Shown: positions 48,661 to 59,580 of the stretch, one piece after another
How the letters are laid out: each line of letters opens with the position of its first letter
Numbering within the stretch: the stretch's first letter is position 1
NCBI GenBank assembly: GCA_009193035.1
Contig: SWDT01000007.1
Location: forward strand, 310,001 to 374,000
Source of the DNA: Halicephalobus mephisto
Taxonomy: Eukaryota > Nematoda > Chromadorea > Rhabditida > Panagrolaimidae
Reading direction: 5' to 3'
Length of the DNA: 64,000 nt
Position numbers and translations under genes: made by a program
Notes under the pieces: generated by a model
Database searches by the model: none
The model's input: only the letters and a program-made list of their open reading frames with translations
Told to the model about the DNA's origin: nothing

Positions 48661-49505
48661 TAAAAATGGTCCCGACACGAATTTCCAAAATAATTTTATT
48701 CAAAAAATAAAAATAAATATATTTGTAAAATAGTCCCGACACGAATTTCTAAAAGATTATTATTCAAAAAATAAACATATTTCTAAAGTGGTCCCGACAC
48801 GAATTTCCAAAATAATTTTATTGAAAAAATAAAAATCGTTTTAAAATGGTCCCGACACGAATTTCTAGAATAATTTTATTCAAAAAATAAAAATAAAAAT
48901 CGTTTTAAAATAGTCCCGACACGAATTTCTAAAATAATTTTATTCAAAAAATAAATATAAATATATTTGTAAAATAGTCCCGGCACGAATTTCTAAAATA
49001 ATTTTATTCAAAAAATAAAAATAAATATATTTCTAAAGTGGTCCCGGCACGAATTTCTAAAATAATTTTATTCAAAAAATAAATATAAATATATTTGTAA
49101 AATAGTCCCAACACGAATTTCTAAAATAATTTTATTCAAAAAATAAATATAAATATATTTCTAAAGTAGTCCCGACACGAATTTCTAAAATAATTTTACT
49201 CAAAAAATAAAAATAAATATATTTCTAAAGTGGTCCCAACACGAATTTCTAAAATAATTTTATTCAAAAAATAAATATAAATATGTTTCTAAAGTGGTCC
49301 CGACACGAATTTCTAAAATAATTTTATTCAAAAAATAAATATAAATATATTTGTAAAATAGTCCCAACACGAATTTCTAAAATAATTTTATTCAAAAAAT
49401 AAATATAAACATATTTGTAAAATAGTCCCGACACGAATTTCTAAAATAATTTTATTCAAAAAATTAAAATAAACATATTTGTAAAATAGTCCTGACACGA
49501 ATTTT
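48661..49505 (-). repeat. Large tandem array with GTCCCGACACGAATTT core, about 13-14 units
   Basis: Period about 60-70 bp: AGTCCCGACACGAATTTCTA, AAATAATTTTATTCAAAAAA, then TAAATATAAATATATTTGTA. Some units read CCCGGCACG or CCCAACACG. The core is the reverse complement of the CGTGTCGAGACC-like repeat at 12.6-16.0 kb (GTCCCGACACGAATTT against AAATTCGTGTCGAGAC). The array starts directly upstream of the GST-fold gene start codon. Confidence 0.92.
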
Positions 49506-49929
49506 AGAACATCTTAGTGCTCTAAAAATCGATAAATGACGACGGAACTTGGAGTGTGAAAGTTATCAACTTGATTGATTACAGTTATAAAAATATTTTT
49601 TCAACTTTATTTAAAAAATCGAAAATGAGGAGTTCTTGGAAAACAACTTTTCGTTTTTTTAAAGACAAAACAACAAAGTTTTGATTTTATGACCTTGAAG
49701 AAATTGATGAAAAAAAAGATATGTTTTAAAATGAAAAATAAAAATCAAAAAAATATCGAATTTCGAAATCGTAGAAGATCTGGATAAAGATAAACGATTT
49801 TAATTTACTTTTAAAAGATAACCTAAAAAAGTAAATATTTTCGAAAATCCGGCATTTTGTAAAAAATTAATTTTTACGTTTTAAATTTTAATATAAAAAT
49901 TAATTTTTGTTTGAAAAATAAAAAATAAG

Positions 49930-50465
49930 CGATTTTTGAAAAATTCAGAGAAGTTATACCTATCCTACTGTATCTAGTGATTTTATATAACATATATCTA
50001 ACTAGGAAGATCAAAGATTTTATATGTAGATAGATTCTTATACAGTAAGTTCGAATAAAAATAATTACCTATTTTTGTTTGAAATTGAATAAAAAGTTAA
50101 CGAGTTTTGAAAAATTCAGAGAAGTTATACCTATCCTACTGTATCTAGTGATTTTACATGACATATATCTAACTAGAAAGATCAAGGATTTTATATGTAG
50201 ATAGATCCTTATACAGTAAATTCGAATTAAAATAATTACCTATTTTTGTTTGAAATTGAATAAAAAGTTAACGAGTTTTGAAAAATTCAGAGAAGTTATA
50301 CCTATCCTATTGTATCTAGTGATTTGACATGACATATATCTAACTAGGAAGATCAAAGATTCCATATGTAGATAGATCCTTATACAGTAAGTTCGAGTAA
50401 AAATAATTACCCATTTTTCTTTGAAATTGAATAAAAAATAAACAATTTTTGAAAAATTCACACAG
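49930..50465. repeat. Tandem repeat of about 177 bp, three copies
   Basis: Each unit carries AAATTCAGAGAAGTTATACC, TATCCTACTGTATCTAGTGA, GACATATATCTAACTAGGAA and CCTTATACAGTAAGTTCGA. Copies two and three are nearly identical. Confidence 0.9.
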
Positions 50466-50505
50466 TAAAATTCTACTTTGACCGTATAACTAAACATATT
50501 TTCGG

Positions 50506-50720
50506 ATGAGTACCTGTTTTTTGCTGAACATCCAGGTACATGTTTCGGAGCCGTATGGATACTTGATCCACGAGATGGCTAACTTTGGAACGAGAACACG
50601 GGAAAGAGGAGACTGATAACGGTTCTTCTGGGATGATTTTTAGTTTTATCTTTCAGCTGAAAGCACTTGAACGTTCAAGAGAACTTTACGTCAATGAGGT
50701 CCTTGTTGAACTACGCTGAG
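50506..50720. other. Unassigned coding-like island
   Basis: A GC-richer, non-repetitive stretch between repeats. On the plus strand ATG 50506 opens a 36-residue frame (VSEPYGYLIHEMANFGTRTR near its end), and after a TATCTTTCAG acceptor at about 50657 comes LKALERSRELYVNEVLVELR and a stop. On the minus strand an overlapping frame (VSHLVDQVSIRLRNMYLDVQ) ends at a GTACTCAT donor. I cannot decide the strand or assign a gene; it may hold exons or a regulatory region. Confidence 0.3.
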
Positions 50721-50849
50721 TGAAATCAAAAAACTAAAAGAACAAAATATAGTTAAAAAGAAAACGAATTCTGAACTTTCTGTGGATAAAAGTAATGCAA
50801 ATTTCGAAATTATCTGGGACAAAATATAGAGGCAACTTTCGTCACAAAG

Positions 50850-51400
50850 TCACCAGTGATCATGGAGAGTTTGCTTATTTTCAAGCGAAAATACAAAATT
50901 ATATAAAAATGAATCTAAAAAGAAAAAATCGAATTTACTGGAAATCATAGAGTTCGCTTATTTTCCAACGACAATTGGGAATTCATATCAAAGCAACCTA
51001 AGAAGGAAAACAAATACGTTAGTGATCATAGAGAGTTCCCTTATTTTCAAACGACAATACAAAATTACAATAGAGCAAATCTAAGAAAAAAAGCGAATTT
51101 ACTGGAAATTATAGAGTTCGCTTATTTTCAGGCGACAATACAAAATTATATAAAAATGAATCTAAAAAGAAAAAAGCGAATTTACTGGAAATCATGACAA
51201 ATTCGCTTATTTTCAAGCAATAATATAAATTTTGAAACAAAAATAACTTTAAAAAAATGAAATCAACTCTTGCGGTGCAATCGCTGGTGATCGTAACAAG
51301 TTCGCTTATTTTCAGGTGACAATATAAATTTATATAAAAATGAATCTAAAAAGAAAGCGAAATCGCCAGTGATCGTAAAAAGTCTTCTTGTTTCTAAGCG
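50850..51400. repeat. GAATTCGCTTATTTTCAAGCG dispersed repeat
   Basis: Six or so degenerate units of about 80-100 bp alternate GAATTTACTGGAAATCATAG and GTTCGCTTATTTTCA. The same family occurs at 6.59-7.09 kb. Confidence 0.7.
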
Positions 51401-51496
51401 TAAGAAAGAATTTTTGCCAAAACTAATCTAAAAAAGTGAAATCAACCTCCATCACGATATTGATAACTACAACAAATCCATTTATTTTCAAACATT

Positions 51497-51735
51497 CTTC
51501 TTCTTTCCCTTAGCTGACGTGTGGGGACGGGGGTTTGTCCCGGAGCCAGTACGTTGCTGTGGGTACTGTATGATTTGGGAGCTTTCTGGTTATGTTTTTC
51601 CAGACTTCTCGGTCTTTGGTGACCGTCTCGACTGCATCTGGATGTTGGGGTCTCAGATCCTCTGTTACTTGTTTTATCCATGTCTTCCTTGGGACCTTTT
51701 TGATCACTTCCCATCGGGGAGGGCACTTCATTGAC
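51497..51735 (-). mobile_element. Non-LTR retrotransposon C-terminal fragment 3
   Basis: A minus-strand frame of 73 codons reads PPRWEVIKKVPRKTWIKQV, then TKDREVWKNITRKL, the pattern at the end of LINE ORF2 proteins. It ends at a TAG near 51510. GC content is higher than the surroundings. Only the C-terminal tail survives and it is diverged from the 40.9 kb fragment, so the source element differs. Confidence 0.7.
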
Positions 51736-51834
51736 TTATTACCGACGGGTGGCTGGATTTTGAAGCGACAAAAACGATATATAACTTATTCCAAAAAAAA
51801 CTACTTCGAGTAAATTTTCTCTTGTTAGATCACG

Positions 51835-52176
51835 TCAAAATCCACAATGGTATTTGGTTTCTTGATCGTTCGGATTTGTAAAATCCCCTGGTTGGCTGAT
51901 TGCGGATTCCCTCACGACAGATCCTAGTCGAAGAAAAGACGGAATTTCGCGAGGAGATTCTGATGTTTTTGAATTTCCGTCAGAGATTCCCCTAATCCGA
52001 GCTGATCCCCTTGAGACTACGTAATGGACCGAGTTGGAAGGGAAATCTGGTCTGGTCCAATCCGAGGATTTGGCAGAGTTGCTCTTTTTAATGACGGTCA
52101 AACTGGTTCGTTGTTGTCTTCGTCCTGCGGCAACTAATCTGGCCTTGGGGTTTTTGGAGGAGGTCCCGGTGGTCAT
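51835..52176 (-). CDS. Uncharacterised basic Ser/Arg-rich protein or exon
   Basis: ATG-started frame of 113 residues in GC-rich sequence, preceded by an acceptor-like CTTTTATAG about 15 nt before the ATG. I do not recognise it. It is rich in Ser, Arg and Lys (NPKARLVAAGRRQQRTSLTV, IRGISDGNSKTSESPREIP), has no signal peptide or membrane segment, and looks disordered. It lies head-to-head with the ground-like gene: the two start codons are about 90 bp apart. It may be one exon of a longer gene; the frame closes with TGA at 51837. Confidence 0.4.
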   Translation of the reverse strand: MTTGTSSKNPKARLVAAGRRQQRTSLTVIKKSNSAKSSDWTRPDFPSNSVHYVVSRGSARIRGISDGNSKTSESPREIPSFLRLGSVVRESAISQPGDFTNPNDQETKYHCGF

Positions 52177-52261
52177 GTCCAGATCCCCTCTATAAAAGAT
52201 CCAAATGACTAGTTTAGTCCATCATTTTTTGTATTTTTTTCAGATTAAATAATTTTTTCAG

Positions 52262-53841
52262 AAAAAATGGGGACTTTTGTAATTCTTCAAATAGTGATGT
52301 TCTCGATGACGTCATCAGTGACGGGGTACATCGGGGGCGGGTGTGGGTCGTCCTTGCCGGGCCCATTACCCCCTCCGATACCTCTATTCCCCTCTCCTTG
52401 CCAGAGACCATTCTTACCCCCACCACCTCTACCACCCCCACCCCAGCCCTTGCCTCAACCCAATTACTACCCCTGTCAGTCATGTCCTCAGCAGCATTAC
52501 CTGCCTCCTCTGCTCCAGCCTCCAAGGGTGTTCCCGGAGGTCCCCCCAGGTTCGTGCCAGGATCCAAACGTCGAGAAATGAGAAATTTTAGAAGAGTACC
52601 TTACACAACAGAAAATCATCAAAGAAAACTCCATCAAGAAGAACCTCCCGGACCCCTTCATCGCCCCCAAACACCCGATTCCAGTCCCCGTCATTCCAGA
52701 CAAAAGACCGGTTTCAGGGTGCTCTTATGCCCCTTATATCCAGTACAGATACCAGTACCCCCAGCACCCCCAACACCCTCAGTACCCCCAACACCCTCAG
52801 TACCCTCAGCACTTCCCTTACAGAAGCCTTCCTCCATTCATCCCAGCAACAGGTCAACAACACACAAACCACTATTATGTACCCCATCACACCCTCCCCC
52901 AGCCGATGTTCTCTTCTTGCTGTACTCGTTGCGGATGCGGCATCCGGGCCCTCGGGCAAAAAACCGCAAACAAGACGATTTCAGAAGTGGACAATGACTC
53001 CAGAAACACCAAAGGACTTCCTTGTAACAACGACAAATTGAAGAAGATTATGCTCAAAGTAAGTTTTTTTAATTTAAAAAATTTTTTAAATTGCAAAAAA
53101 AGGTCAAAAATGATAGCAGCACTCGAGATTCCCAGGACGTCTCCGATCCAAGTACTAATCGAGCCCTACTGTGCTTAACTTGCCAGATCGGACGGGATGG
53201 CGTGCTTTCACAGTGGAATGATCGCTACCGGCAGCGAAAAGACTGGTCTCGACCACTTTCTGGACCAATTTTTCCTTTTTCTTCGTTCTTGACTACACGG
53301 ACAAACTCGAAAAAAACGTGTCTTTTGGAACGGACTTTTTTGAGTTTCAAATTGTGAAAAATAAGCTGCAAAATTTCCAAATTTAATTAATTAATTTTTT
53401 AAATTACAAATTTTAGAAAAGCTTCTAGAATCAAGTAAGGAATTCTGAAGCCTTCGAGACTGGAAATTTCGGAGGGTTTCAGAATCCGGTGGAAATTTTA
53501 AAAATCGTTTAAAATTTAAAATTTCGAAAGTTTTCAGAAATTCGCAAAAAAATTTACTTTTGGAATTATGCAATTTTGAAAATAACGAATAATTCTAAAT
53601 TGTTCCAAAAATTCGTTCCGAGAGAAATTTACAAAAGTGACTTTTCTGACTTGATTTGCAGTCCGTTTCCCTTCCTCTGAAAGAGGCAAAACTGGCCATT
53701 CACGAAGCCGCCGAGAAGGAACTCGGCCCGATTTTCCAAGTTATCTGCTCTGATGCTGACTTCGAATACGTGACGAGGGCTTCTGTTTCCTGCCAAGTGG
53801 AGCTGGACAAGGGAATCTGCTACGCTTTCAGGACCGGATAG
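52262..53841 (+). CDS. Secreted proline-rich protein with C-terminal ground-like domain
   Basis: Member of the nematode ground-like (grl) branch of the hedgehog-related families, secreted, probably acting in cuticle or epithelial biology; exact role unknown. Start ATG at 52267, just after a TTTTTTCAG acceptor ending at 52261 (probable trans-splice). Coding exons 52267-52549, 52592-53058, 53662-53841 give 309 residues. Intron 1 is only 42 nt and removes an in-frame TGA (52579-52581). Signal peptide about residues 1-20. Residues 30-200 are low complexity: poly-Pro, then Tyr-Pro-Gln-His repeats (YPQHPQYPQH). The ground-like domain spans about 204-309: CCTRCGCG, CNNDKLKKIM, IHEAAEKELGPIFQVICSD, FEYVTRASVSC, and ICYAF at the end. 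AATAAA at 53964-53969. Confidence 0.93.
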
Positions 53842-54139
53842 TCTCTAATCCGGTAATTGACTGGTCATCCAGTTCCGAACTAATCCAACTTGTTTTTCAC
53901 TTTTATTTGGACCATTGGAGATAACTGATCCGATTTCACTTTCGTACAACTAGCAATATTTGCAATAAATGTGGTTTGTAAATTTGTTCTATATATCGCA
54001 TTGACTTTGAGTGCTCGTTCCTAGACTCGACAAATAAGCACGAGAACTTGGAGGTTTTACAGCCTTGACGTTACACTCACATCGTAAACGACTTGGACGA
54101 ATACAATTGGAAGATATAAGATCCTAAAACCCATAAATT

Positions 54140-54640
54140 GTACCTAGGTTATATACTGAATTGATTAAATCTGTGGAGTTGTTGGAGACCGGGCAAACAA
54201 GTACTGGAATTGTACTTCCTAGTATCATAACGTTATATTTAGATTTTATATGGTTTATAAGAAACAATGCTAGAAGACACATGATCTTAAACACCGTTAT
54301 ATACATGTATATAATCATAGAATTGATTAAGTTTTTCTATCTGTGAAATTGTCGAAGATCTAGCAAACATGTAGTGAAATTGTAGTCCTTAGTACTCTGA
54401 TGCTATATTCACATAATGATTGTTTCAAACCAAACAATGCTAGAAGACACATGATCTTAAACACCGTTATATACATGTATATAATCATAGAATTGATTAA
54501 GTTTTCCTGTCTGTGAAATTGTCGAAGATCTAGCAAACATGTAGTAAAATTGTAGTCCTTAGTACTCTGATGTTATATTCATATAATGATTGTTTCAAAC
54601 CAAACAATGCTAGAAGACACATGATCTTAAACATCATTAC
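54140..54640. repeat. Tandem repeat of about 180 bp, three copies
   Basis: Units share ACAATGCTAGAAGACACATG, ATCTTAAACACCGTTATATA, CATGTATATAATCATAGAAT and GTAGTCCTTAGTACTCTGAT. The second and third copies are nearly identical. Confidence 0.85.
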
Positions 54641-55032
54641 ATGCACGTCCTACATGACAAATTGACTAAACCTGCTCGTCTGTTAGTTCATTTCCAAATC
54701 ATGGCATGAAGTACTTAATCTGTAGTTTATAAAACAATGATCTTATACCCACACAGCAGATTATTTATAAGGAAAATATTCGAAGATACATGGCCTTCAA
54801 GATCCTAATTTCTGTCTATACTATATATCGATTTTGTTTATTCATATAATTTGTCATAGATTTGACAAGTAAATATTTGATTGAAAAACTTCAGAATCCT
54901 GACGGTCTAATCATTACTGTAAATCCTTCAACAGATACATAGTTGGAGGTTGTAAGAGTTTCGAAATCATAAGATACATCTATGATAACGTCAAATTAAC
55001 CGTTTTGAAATCATTTCTAAACTTGACAGATA

Positions 55033-55261
55033 TACACAAAAAAGCGCAACTTTTGGATCAGTAACAAATATGAATCGTCACTATTACATTTTAATTTTCG
55101 TCACAAAAGTTGAATATTCATAAAAATTGTGACAATTGTGTTACATTTCGCAATTGTTAAGAAGTTAAAATACATTTTTTTTGTGTGAAATGTAACAATT
55201 GTGTCATATTTTTATTACATTTCGCAATTGTTAAGAAGTCAAAAGTTACTTTTTTGTGTGT
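55033..55261. repeat. Hairpin MITE, tandem pair copy 3
   Basis: CACAAAAAAGCGCAACTTTT start and two successive right ends (TTTTTTTTGTGTGAAATG near 55187 and CTTTTTTGTGTGTAG near 55261). Same family as 2.5 and 7.5 kb, but the second unit is truncated. Confidence 0.8.
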
Positions 55262-55749
55262 AGTTACTGGATTTATATTTTTCAAAACATTTGAAAACTT
55301 ATTCCAAACATCCCTATCGAAATATTACTAAAAAACATGGTTTTGAGATCATAGTTTCCATTTATAACTTTTTAGACTGCAAATTTTAAATATTATTTTA
55401 AATATTTAGAACTATGGTTTCTGACGCAAAAACATCTTTATAAAACAACTATTATAACCTATCTATTTTCGCAATTGCATGTTCCAGAAATTTTGAAAGA
55501 TATCTTATGTCTTGTTTTTGAAAATGAAAGAACAACAAGATGACCAAGAATAGTTCTGGCTGAACACCTCAGGGATGTTTGAACAAGAAAGGCCAAATTT
55601 GCCGTAATCCAAGAAGACAAAAGCCCCAGTTAGGACTGTTGTTGACTTTGGTCACCTGTTTTGGAAATATTTTCAAAGACTAAATTCGAACAAAAGTGAC
55701 TTCATTTGTGACATCAATTTAGATTCTGAAAATCTGATTCTTTAACTTC

Positions 55750-58700
55750 ATGTACTGTATTCAGTTTTTTCTATTTTTTTACTTTTATTTTACAGTATTT
55801 TCTGACACAATTAAAAACCAAAAAATTATTAAATTCTTAATTGAAAAAGATGACATGCTACAGTATCCTCAAATTTCATGCAAGTTCAAAATTTGGAATT
55901 ACTGTAATGATTTTTTTCAGATAAAAATAACTCAGAAAAAACAAAAGTTGTGATTTTAATAAGTTATCCGAAACTTATTTTTTTGAACGAAGAAACTCAA
56001 ACAATGAAGACGTTGTTCGAGTTGAGACTGGAATGGATTGACGAAAGACTGTCCTGGAATCCGAAGCAGTTCAACGACATCGACGGAATCGTGGTCAAAA
56101 AAGAACTAATTTTTGTCCCGGATGTCGTCGTCACAAACAGTCCTGGAGTGGATATTAATACTTTATCCAAGGATCAGTACGTGAAGGTAATTCCCTAAAA
56201 CACTACTTCTACCATATGCTTTCAAAAATATATCTGACAAATTCCGAAAAAGTTTACTCAAAAATCAATCGAAATTTTATTTTAAAAACTAAAAAATTAT
56301 TGTATTTTCTGCACCCTTGACCTCCATAGGGTACTTCCAACTCCCTAAGATGAGTTTTAGGTCACCATAGTTATTTATACAAATTAATAATCTAACTTTT
56401 TAACAAAGAAATTAAAGTTTTTATAAAATATTCTCTGATAGAAAAGCTTTGAAAAATCACTTTAGTTTCAGTATTCTTCATCTTTGTAGAGTATTTCTGA
56501 TATTCTAAAATAAATCTTAGGTTACTATAGTTAAACGAAAAATTGGTATATTATATTTAATGTATCGATACATTAAAACGGCTCTAATGTATCAGATATA
56601 TTACATTGAATATATCAATATGTTAAGTATGATATCGATGTGTTAAATTGAACATATCGATATGTTAAGACAGATATCGATACATTACAACAGCTCTAAT
56701 GCATCAGATATATTACATTGAATATATCGATATGTTAAGTATGATATCGATGTGTTAAATTCAACATATCGATATATTAAAGCAGATATCGATATACTAA
56801 AACAGCTCTCATGCATCTGATACATTACATTCAACCTATCGATATGTTAAGTATGATATCGATACATTACATTCAACCTATCGATATGTTAAGTATGATA
56901 TCAATGCATTACAACGACTCTAATTATCAAATACATGAAATTGATATCAGTGTTTTGTATTTGATGCATCGATATACTAAAACAGCTCTAATGCATCTGA
57001 TACATTACATTCAACATATTAATATATTAAGGCAGATATCGATGCATTACAACAACTCTTATATCAGATACATGAAGTTGATATCAATACATTGTATTTC
57101 ATTTATGGACACATTAAAACGGCTCTGATAAATCAGATATATTTTAGTGTATAGTGTAATTTTAAGATCAGAAATTTCAGAAGATTTTCATGACTATTAT
57201 TTTTTAATTTTTAGTTGAATTCAACGGGAAAAGTGACATCCAGCTCGATTGTAACGTTGACGACGACCTGTGATCTTCGTTTAGAAGATTTCCCGTTCGA
57301 TAACCAGACATGTTCTATCGACTTTACTAGTTTTCTCTTCAACAACAAAATTCAAACCTTTTCTCCTCAGATAATCGCAGATTACTCCTATGACATGGGG
57401 AATACGGAATTCAGAATCAACACTTTGTATGCTTATATGCAGCTTTATGATCAGTCTTCGGAACAATTCGAAATGGTTTCGTTCGTTTTTTGTCTAAAAA
57501 GAAATTCTGGATTTTATGTTTTGATTTTCATAGTCCCGATGTACCTCTCCAATGTGCTTTTGATTTTCGGACTTTTCCAACCTGTTACTACTTACGAAAA
57601 ACAACGGCCGGACAAACTGGCTTCGACGATGCCGAGCTTCATCTGCCTCGTCGTCATCGGGACATGTCTCGGGACGAAAGTAGGATTCTTGAAGGCGGAA
57701 TCCATCATAGGTAAGTCATCCATTAACGGTCAACTACAAACAGCATACTGTAGAAGTTTATAAAATTCAATTGAAAATTTTGAATTTTCTAAAATTTGTT
57801 ATTTTTGAAGTTTTCGGAATTCACCGGAATTTTACGAATTTTGTGTAAATTTTTGAACATTATAGAATTCGGTGGAAATTTTAGGATCTTGTAAAAAATT
57901 CTAAAATCTAGAACTGTTGGACATTTTTAAATTTATTGAAAGTTCTAGAATTTTCTAAAATCTTGTAGAAAATTCTAATGTCTTTCACAATTCGATTGAA
58001 AATTCTAGAATTTCCTAAAATTTAGTAAAATCTTTTTTAACTTTATAAGAAATTCTGAAGTCTTTGAGAACTTTATGAAAAATTTTAGAATCTTCTAAGA
58101 TACTGTAGGAAATTCTGAAGTCTTTGAGAATTCCATGAAAAATTTTAGAATCTTCTAAGATATTGTAGGAAATTCTGAAGTCTTTGAGAATTCCATGAAC
58201 AATTTTAGAATCTTCTAAGATACTGTAGGAAATTCTGAAGTCTTTGAGAATTCCATGAACAATTTTAGAATCTTCTAGGATACTGTAGGAAACTTTGAGA
58301 ACTTCATCACAATTTTAGAATCTTCTAAAATTCATTATAATGCCCTGAAATTTCCTAAAATATCATACATCTCTAGAAATTTCTAAAATTGAAAAAATTT
58401 CAAAATATTCTAAATTTTCTAAAAATTCAAAAAGTTGATAAAAATATCCATTTCCATTTCCGTAAGAATGTATTTACTAGAAACTTACAGTAATCTACTA
58501 TGTACTTGAAATGGGTTTTTGTTTGTTTTGTTTAATTTTGTCCATCACGGCCCCGAAGTTCGTTCTCAGATTGAACTGCATGGAGAACAGCCATCCAGAT
58601 CCCCTGGATGTCCCGAGTCCTCGAGACGAGTTCACCCTGGAATCCGAAAGAAAAATGTAACTGTTTTTATAAAAAATAAAAAATAAAAATAAATAATTTT

Positions 58701-58942
58701 TCAGATACGAAGAACGCTTAGATAGGATGAAAAAAAGATCTTCTGCAGCGGTGGATTCTTGCATGATAGAACTCCGGATGACTTTGTCGAACATAAACGA
58801 AATGCTCCAATCGAAGACAGAAGCCAAATGGAGAAAAAGACTCTGGTTGACGGCATACGGTAAAATAGAACTCGGAATATTCACTGGACTACAGTTGTTG
58901 AATCTGACTTTTTTTTCGATAATGTTACATTTGTGGAAATAA
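55750..58942 (+). CDS. Cys-loop ligand-gated ion channel subunit (divergent nematode lgc type)
   Basis: Pentameric neurotransmitter-gated channel subunit at the cell surface; ligand and ion unknown. Exons 55750-55879, 55921-56186, 57215-57710, 58491-58656, 58705-58942; phases fit, giving 431 residues. Signal peptide 1-18 (FFLFFYFYF). The extracellular domain has NNSEKTKVVILISY, LRLEWIDERLSWNP and IFVPDVVVTN in the usual order. The Cys-loop is C-DLRLEDFPFDNQT-C (Cys151, Cys165; 13 residues between). TM1 about 231-253 (FYVLIFIVPMYLSNVLLIFG), TM2 266-288, TM3 300-322 (YYVLEMGFCLFCLILSI), TM4 about 405-427 ending LHLWK. No vicinal Cys pair in loop C, so it is not an alpha-type nicotinic subunit. 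The TM2 sequence (STMPSFICLVVIGTCLGTK) departs from both the nicotinic and GABA/glycine patterns. Intron 1 appears to be a 41-nt GC-AG intron. Intron 2 carries satellite, intron 3 a 60-bp tandem repeat. AATAAA at 58983-58988. Confidence 0.95.
56530..57145. repeat. ATATCGATATGTTAA satellite, cluster 3 (ion-channel intron 2)
   Basis: Units of AACATATCGATATGTTAAG, ATATCGATGTGTTA and CAGCTCTAATGCATCAGATA, many of them palindromic around ATCGAT. Same family as 18.9 and 27.5 kb. Confidence 0.8.
58040..58330. repeat. Tandem repeat of about 60 bp, five copies (ion-channel intron 3)
   Basis: Units of GAAGTCTTTGAGAATTCCAT, GAAAAATTTTAGAATCTTCT and AAGATACTGTAGGAAATTCT. Two of the copies are nearly identical. 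Confidence 0.85.
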
Positions 58943-59149
58943 TTCGCTTTAGTACCGCTCAATTAATATTTGGAAAAATTTAAATAAAATAACATCAACG
59001 AAAAAATCTTCAAAAAACCATTTCTCAGTATTTGTGGAGTCTGAAATCGATGTTCGAACAATTACAAAAATATTTTTAATAAACAAAAAGTTTTGAAACT
59101 AGCTATATATAACTTCAGAAATCTCGACTAAGAGCGTATACTGTATATT

Positions 59150-59580
59150 ATTAAAGTTGACGGTCAGGGATTCAAGTCAAAGTTGATCATCAAATTTCAA
59201 AGTCAAAGATAATAATCAAAGTTCAACATCAAACCTCAAAATCAAAGTTAACTATTAAATTTCAAAGTCAATATTGGTTATCAAACCTCAAAGTCAAAGA
59301 TTATAATCGAAATTCAAAGTCAACTATCAAACGTCAAAATCAAAGTTAACTATTAAATTTCAAAGTCAAAATTGGTTATTAAACCTCAAAGTCAAAGATG
59401 ATAATCGAAATTCAAGGTCAAAATTGGTTATCAAACTTCAAAGTCAAAGTTAACTATTAAATTTCAACATCAAAATTGATTATCAAACCTCAAAATCAAA
59501 GATTATAATCGAAATTCAAAGTCAAAATCAACTATCAAACGTCAAAGTCAAAGTTCAATTTCAAAGTTAATGGTCAGAAT
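59150..59580 (+). repeat. Degenerate TCAAAGTCAAAGTTAACTATTAAA repeat
   Basis: Irregular units of about 20-40 bp alternate TTCAAAGTCAAAATTGGTTA, CAAACCTCAAAGTCAAAGAT and GATAATCGAAATTCAA. Similar in character to the 24.06 kb minisatellite but not the same unit. Confidence 0.8.

Larger units (their letters stand above)
53842..55749. other. Intergenic region with tandem repeats and a paired MITE
   Basis: Begins with the ground-like 3' UTR. Repeats at 54.14-54.64 and 55.03-55.26 kb. The remaining sequence is AT-rich and shows no gene; it should include the promoter of the ion channel at 55750. Confidence 0.5.

Noticed and set aside
48661..49505. Regularly spaced repeats resembling a CRISPR array
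   Set aside because: The intervening sequences are also repeated, there are no unique spacers or cas genes, and the DNA is eukaryotic; this is a minisatellite.
52341..52997. 218-codon Pro/Ser/Thr-rich frame overlapping the ground-like gene
   Set aside because: It is the adjacent frame of the proline-rich region; the signal peptide, Cys motifs and ground-like domain are all in the other frame.
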